Assembly (NCBI RefSeq): GCF_002892535.1
Contig: NZ_CP024847.1
Coordinates: forward strand, 2,666,001 to 2,730,000
Length of the DNA: 64,000 nucleotides
Source of the DNA: Aquella oligotrophica
GTDB lineage: Bacteria; Pseudomonadota; Gammaproteobacteria; Burkholderiales; UBA11063
Direction: 5' to 3'
Position 1 is the first letter of the stretch; each line of letters begins with the position of its first letter. The notes under the pieces are model-generated. The model worked only from the letters and a program-made list of their open reading frames with translations. It searched no databases and had not been told where the DNA came from. This document shows, in pieces, positions 61,304 to 64,000 of this stretch. Position numbers and translations under genes: made by a program.

Positions 61304-62271
61304 AAGAGCTACTATTAACCTCTGGCAATAAGTTTTCCTTCGTTCAGGCTAATAGGCTACTAAACCTATTAACTAAAGAAGAAAAAACTTCCTTACAGGA
61401 ACAACTCCGTATTCGCCCTGAGTTATCACTTGAATTCCCAGGCTCAGATGTTGCCAGCATTGAAGAAGTTGCGACAGAAAATGGCAGCCGTTATTTGCTA
61501 ACTGCTACTTTTCTTGGACTTTATGGGGTATCTTCTCCGCTGCCAACATTCTATACTGAGAATCTATTTCATGAAGCGGCAGAAGACAATTCATTAAATA
61601 GAGAATTTATCGACATTTTTAACAATCACCTTTATCATTCTTTTTTCAAAATATGGCGGACTCATCGACTTGGCTATAAGCTTTTTGAAGAAAAAGATAA
61701 CAGTTATATGTTTTTCTTATATAGCTTTGGTGGACTTACCAATGAAAATGTAAGAAATAATATTTCTTCAGAATATAATCCGCTGCGCTACCTTGGAATA
61801 TTAGGGCACTTCCCCAGATCTGCGTATGGCTTGAAAACTCTACTTAGTGACCTACTAAACTTAAGCACAATCAAAATCATTGAATGCCAAGATAGTTTAT
61901 TACCAATCCCTAAAGATCAGCAGTTTAGCTTAGGAATTAATAACTGTCAACTAGGCGAAACTAGCCACCTGGGCAAAGAGATAATCTCCACTAATAATGC
62001 ATTTACAATTCAGATTGGACCAATTTCTTATGATGACTACTCCCAGTTATTACCTAACTCTAAAAAATTTAAACTACTTCATCAATCGGTTAGTTTATAT
62101 ATTGATCAACCATTAATTTGGGATGTAGAATTATCAATTCTAGGAGAAGAAGTCCCTGGAATAACTCTTGGAAAAATAAATGGTGCACAACTGGGATATG
62201 ATAGCTGGCTTTTAGATAAGAAAGCTTCAAGAAAGGCTGTTTATAATGTCAGATTTGATTATATTGAATAA
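61267..62271 (+). CDS. tssG: T6SS baseplate protein TssG
   Basis: A 334-residue TssG that forms a wedge with TssF. The features are FVQANRLLNLL (near 24), IRPELSLEFPGSDVASIEEV (near 46-65), TATFLGLYGVSSPLPTFYTE (near 77-96) and a HSFFKIWRTHRLGY motif (near 118). The C-terminus holds CQLGETSHLGKEI (near 228) and LGYDSWLLDKKASRKA. It ends the plus-strand T6SS arm; no tssK, tssL or tssM follows. A terminator lies between it and rho. Confidence 0.96.
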   Translation: MASENRQSNINIKELLLTSGNKFSFVQANRLLNLLTKEEKTSLQEQLRIRPELSLEFPGSDVASIEEVATENGSRYLLTATFLGLYGVSSPLPTFYTENLFHEAAEDNSLNREFIDIFNNHLYHSFFKIWRTHRLGYKLFEEKDNSYMFFLYSFGGLTNENVRNNISSEYNPLRYLGILGHFPRSAYGLKTLLSDLLNLSTIKIIECQDSLLPIPKDQQFSLGINNCQLGETSHLGKEIISTNNAFTIQIGPISYDDYSQLLPNSKKFKLLHQSVSLYIDQPLIWDVELSILGEEVPGITLGKINGAQLGYDSWLLDKKASRKAVYNVRFDYIE

Positions 62272-62275
62272 TATT

Positions 62276-62316
62276 CCAACGGTTTTACTAACTCTTAGAG
62301 ACATCAAAACCGTTGG
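62276..62316. terminator. Hairpin between convergent tssG and rho
   Basis: CCAACGGTTTT (62276-62286) and its perfect complement (62306-62316) form an 11-pair stem over a 19-base loop. It could end both genes. Confidence 0.7.
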
Positions 62317-62334
62317 TTAAATGAATAATTAAAA

Positions 62335-63591
62335 CTACCTAGTCATTGCATTAAAGAAATCACCATTATTCTTGGTTTCCCTGATTTTCTCAAGAACAAA
62401 ACTACTCGCTTCAATCGGTTGTTTCTCAGACAAGAACTTCCGCAACACCCATAACTTTTGTAACTGATCCTTACTTAATAGTAACTCTTCACGACGAGTT
62501 CCGGACCGTAAGATATCAATTGCCGGATAAACTCGGCGTTCTGCCAAAGTACGATCCATATGTAATTCCATATTTCCGGTACCTTTAAACTCTTCATAAA
62601 TCACGTCATCCATGCGCGAACCAGTATCAACTAACGCTGTAGCTATGATCGTCAGTGAACCACCCTCTTCTATATTCCGTGCAGCCCCAAAGAAACGTTT
62701 TGGTCGATGTAAGGCATTAGCATCAACACCACCAGTTAAAATTTTCCCCGAAGCAGGCGCAACCGTATTATAAGCACGCGCAAGACGCGTAATTGAATCA
62801 AGCAAAATTACCACATCTTTCTTACTCTCAACCAAGCGTTTAGCCTTTTCCATAACCATCTCCGCAACCTGTACATGGCGCGCAGCTGGTTCATCAAATG
62901 TTGAGGCAACAACTTCACCTTTTACCGAGCGTTGCATCTCAGTAACCTCTTCCGGGCGCTCATCAATCAATAATACAATCAGAACAACTTCAGGATGATT
63001 AGCTGTAATAGAATGAGCAATATGTTGAAGCATAACTGTTTTACCAGTCTTAGGTGGTGCAACCAGTAAACCACGCTGTCCTTTACCGATTGGAGAGAAC
63101 AAATCAATTACTCTTCCTGTATAATTCTCTTCACCCTTAATATCTCGCTCAAGGTGTATCTGCTGATCTGGAAATAATGGAGTTAAATTTTCAAATAATA
63201 TCTTATGTTTATTTGCCTCAGGTGGATTGCCATTAACTGTATCAACTCTTACCAAGGCAAAATACTTTTCACCTTCTTTTGGCATCCTAATTTCACCTTC
63301 AACGGTATCACCAGTTTGCAAATTAAAACGACGAATCTGACTTGGACTGATGTATATATCATCATGACTGGCTAGATATGAAGTATCTGGCGAGCGTAGA
63401 AAGCCAAAACCATCAGGCAAAACCTCAAGTACCCCACCACCGGATATATTCTCACCCTGTTCGGCAACTTTACGCAAAATAGCAAAAATCAGATCATGCT
63501 TACGCAGTCTGCTCGCCCCCTCAATATTATAACCAGCAGCCATTTCAACAAGCTGCGATACGTGAATATCTTTTATTTCTGATAAATGCAT
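62335..63591 (-). CDS. rho: Transcription termination factor Rho
   Basis: A 418-residue hexameric RNA helicase that ends transcription. The N-terminal domain has the Rho SAP-like helix ([20 protein letters not shown]) and the RNA-binding cold-shock fold with [17 protein letters not shown] (near 54-70). The ATPase has Walker [16 protein letters not shown] (near 175-189), Walker [17 protein letters not shown] (near 262-277), and the Q/R-loop segments [19 protein letters not shown]. It matches proteobacterial Rho in length. The trxA-rho order, with rho downstream, is common in beta- and gammaproteobacteria. Confidence 0.98.
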   Translation of the reverse strand: MHLSEIKDIHVSQLVEMAAGYNIEGASRLRKHDLIFAILRKVAEQGENISGGGVLEVLPDGFGFLRSPDTSYLASHDDIYISPSQIRRFNLQTGDTVEGEIRMPKEGEKYFALVRVDTVNGNPPEANKHKILFENLTPLFPDQQIHLERDIKGEENYTGRVIDLFSPIGKGQRGLLVAPPKTGKTVMLQHIAHSITANHPEVVLIVLLIDERPEEVTEMQRSVKGEVVASTFDEPAARHVQVAEMVMEKAKRLVESKKDVVILLDSITRLARAYNTVAPASGKILTGGVDANALHRPKRFFGAARNIEEGGSLTIIATALVDTGSRMDDVIYEEFKGTGNMELHMDRTLAERRVYPAIDILRSGTRREELLLSKDQLQKLWVLRKFLSEKQPIEASSFVLEKIRETKNNGDFFNAMTR

Positions 63592-63707
63592 GTTTTTATA
63601 ACACCTAAAAACCTGTTACTGTTAGTTTTAATTTCCTGCCAGACAATGAATTTTGAATTTTTGAGAATTTTTGTGGTATTTGGAATTACTCGATTTGATT
63701 GAAAGAT

Positions 63708-63735
63708 AAATAGTTGCCTTATTCGGCAACTATTT
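63708..63735 (-). terminator. trxA intrinsic terminator
   Basis: AAATAGTTGCC (63708-63718) and its perfect complement (63725-63735) with a six-base loop lie eight bases past the trxA stop on the minus strand. It separates trxA from rho. Confidence 0.85.
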
Positions 63736-63742
63736 ATAATAA

Positions 63743-64000
63743 CTAGATATTGCTGTCAATAAATGCAGCCAGCTGACCTTTAGGTAAAGCACCAACCTTA
63801 GTTTCTACAACTTGACCATTTTTAAATAGCAATAATGTAGGAATTCCGCGCACTCCATAAGTTGCAGCAGAAACACTATTTTCATCCACATTAACTTTAA
63901 CAATTTTCAAACGCCCAGCGTATTCTTTAGATAAATCATCCAGAATTGGCGCAACCATACGGCATGGACCACACCACTCAGCCCAGAAATCGACTAAAAC
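63743..64000 (-). CDS. trxA: Thioredoxin TrxA (partial, 5' end beyond window)
   Basis: The frame is open to the right edge and gives 85 residues of the usual 108 or so. The active site [10 protein letters not shown] is visible just inside the edge (63953-63982), then [17 protein letters not shown], the cis-Pro loop [15 protein letters not shown] and a C-terminal helix. It reduces protein disulphides in the cytoplasm. An internal ATG at 63958 is not the start, because the catalytic cysteines lie before it. It is upstream of rho on the same strand with its own terminator between. Confidence 0.96.
   Translation of the reverse strand, partial: VLVDFWAEWCGPCRMVAPILDDLSKEYAGRLKIVKVNVDENSVSAATYGVRGIPTLLLFKNGQVVETKVGALPKGQLAAFIDSNI

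Noticed and set aside
1-64000. CRISPR array or prophage
   Set aside because: No regularly spaced direct repeats and no phage structural or integrase genes were seen; the phage-like parts all belong to the T6SS.

Overview
The window is AT-rich and densely coded. Its conserved genes (serC, hldD, zapE, yggS-proC, recN, nadK, acpS, pdxJ, rho, trxA), a DUF2863-type gene next to a short soluble-type RnfB, and type IV pilus and type VI secretion genes point to a Gram-negative betaproteobacterium. An AT-rich member of the Neisseriales is my best guess. The genus is inference; nothing in the window proves it.

Layout. 1-1.8 kb: end of a type IV pilus minor-pilin operon (FimT/GspH-like, then PilW-like running off the left edge) and a small membrane protein. 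1.8-2.2 kb: a gene-free stretch that may encode a small RNA. 2.2-6.6 kb: serC, a lipoprotein with cysteine-rich repeats, a glycine-zipper membrane protein, a cluster of DnaA-box-like sites and a coiled-coil protein. 6.9-8.4 kb: putP. 8.6-21.6 kb: a surface-polysaccharide island, more AT-rich than its surroundings, opening with an AlbA_2/ATPase-type regulator that overlaps a WecF-like Fuc4NAc transferase. It continues with a NeuD/PglD-type acetyltransferase, a beta-propeller protein, a PhyH oxygenase, WbqC, the WecE transaminase, a Wzx flippase, an asparagine-synthase-type amidotransferase and three glycosyltransferases. Its right edge carries a HigBA-type toxin-antitoxin pair and a truncated GT2 remnant, which look like the scar of a rearrangement.

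22.7-26.9 kb: secreted and lipid-anchored proteins (GH19-like enzyme, beta-propeller, two related DUF3313-like lipoproteins, a rhodanese). 27-31.3 kb: hldD, rnfB, a DUF2863-like gene, zapE and a Pro-Arg-His tRNA cluster driven from a near-consensus promoter inside the end of zapE. 31.4-38.3 kb: a 162-bp MITE-like element, two small unknown genes, and two giant tandem lipoproteins that share an N-terminal half but differ in the C-terminal half. 38.6-45.9 kb: housekeeping genes yggS-proC and the opposing group recN, nadK, acpS, lysE, pdxJ, plus an MFS transporter.

46.2-62.3 kb: a type VI secretion locus in two divergent arms around a regulated-looking intergenic region. One arm is clpV, vgrG, an unknown gene, tssB, tssC; the other is hcp, tssE, tssF, tssG. 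Two DUF2169 genes converge on tssC. The baseplate/sheath half of the machine is here; tssA, tssJ, tssK, tssL, tssM and a PAAR gene are not. The most striking find is the unknown gene between vgrG and tssB. Its protein starts with octapeptide repeats of the kind that build the gp5/VgrG beta-helix needle, while the neighbouring VgrG stops just where its own needle should begin. This suggests a split or extended spike carrying two hydrophobic helices and a coiled coil. 62.3-64 kb: rho and the 3' part of trxA.
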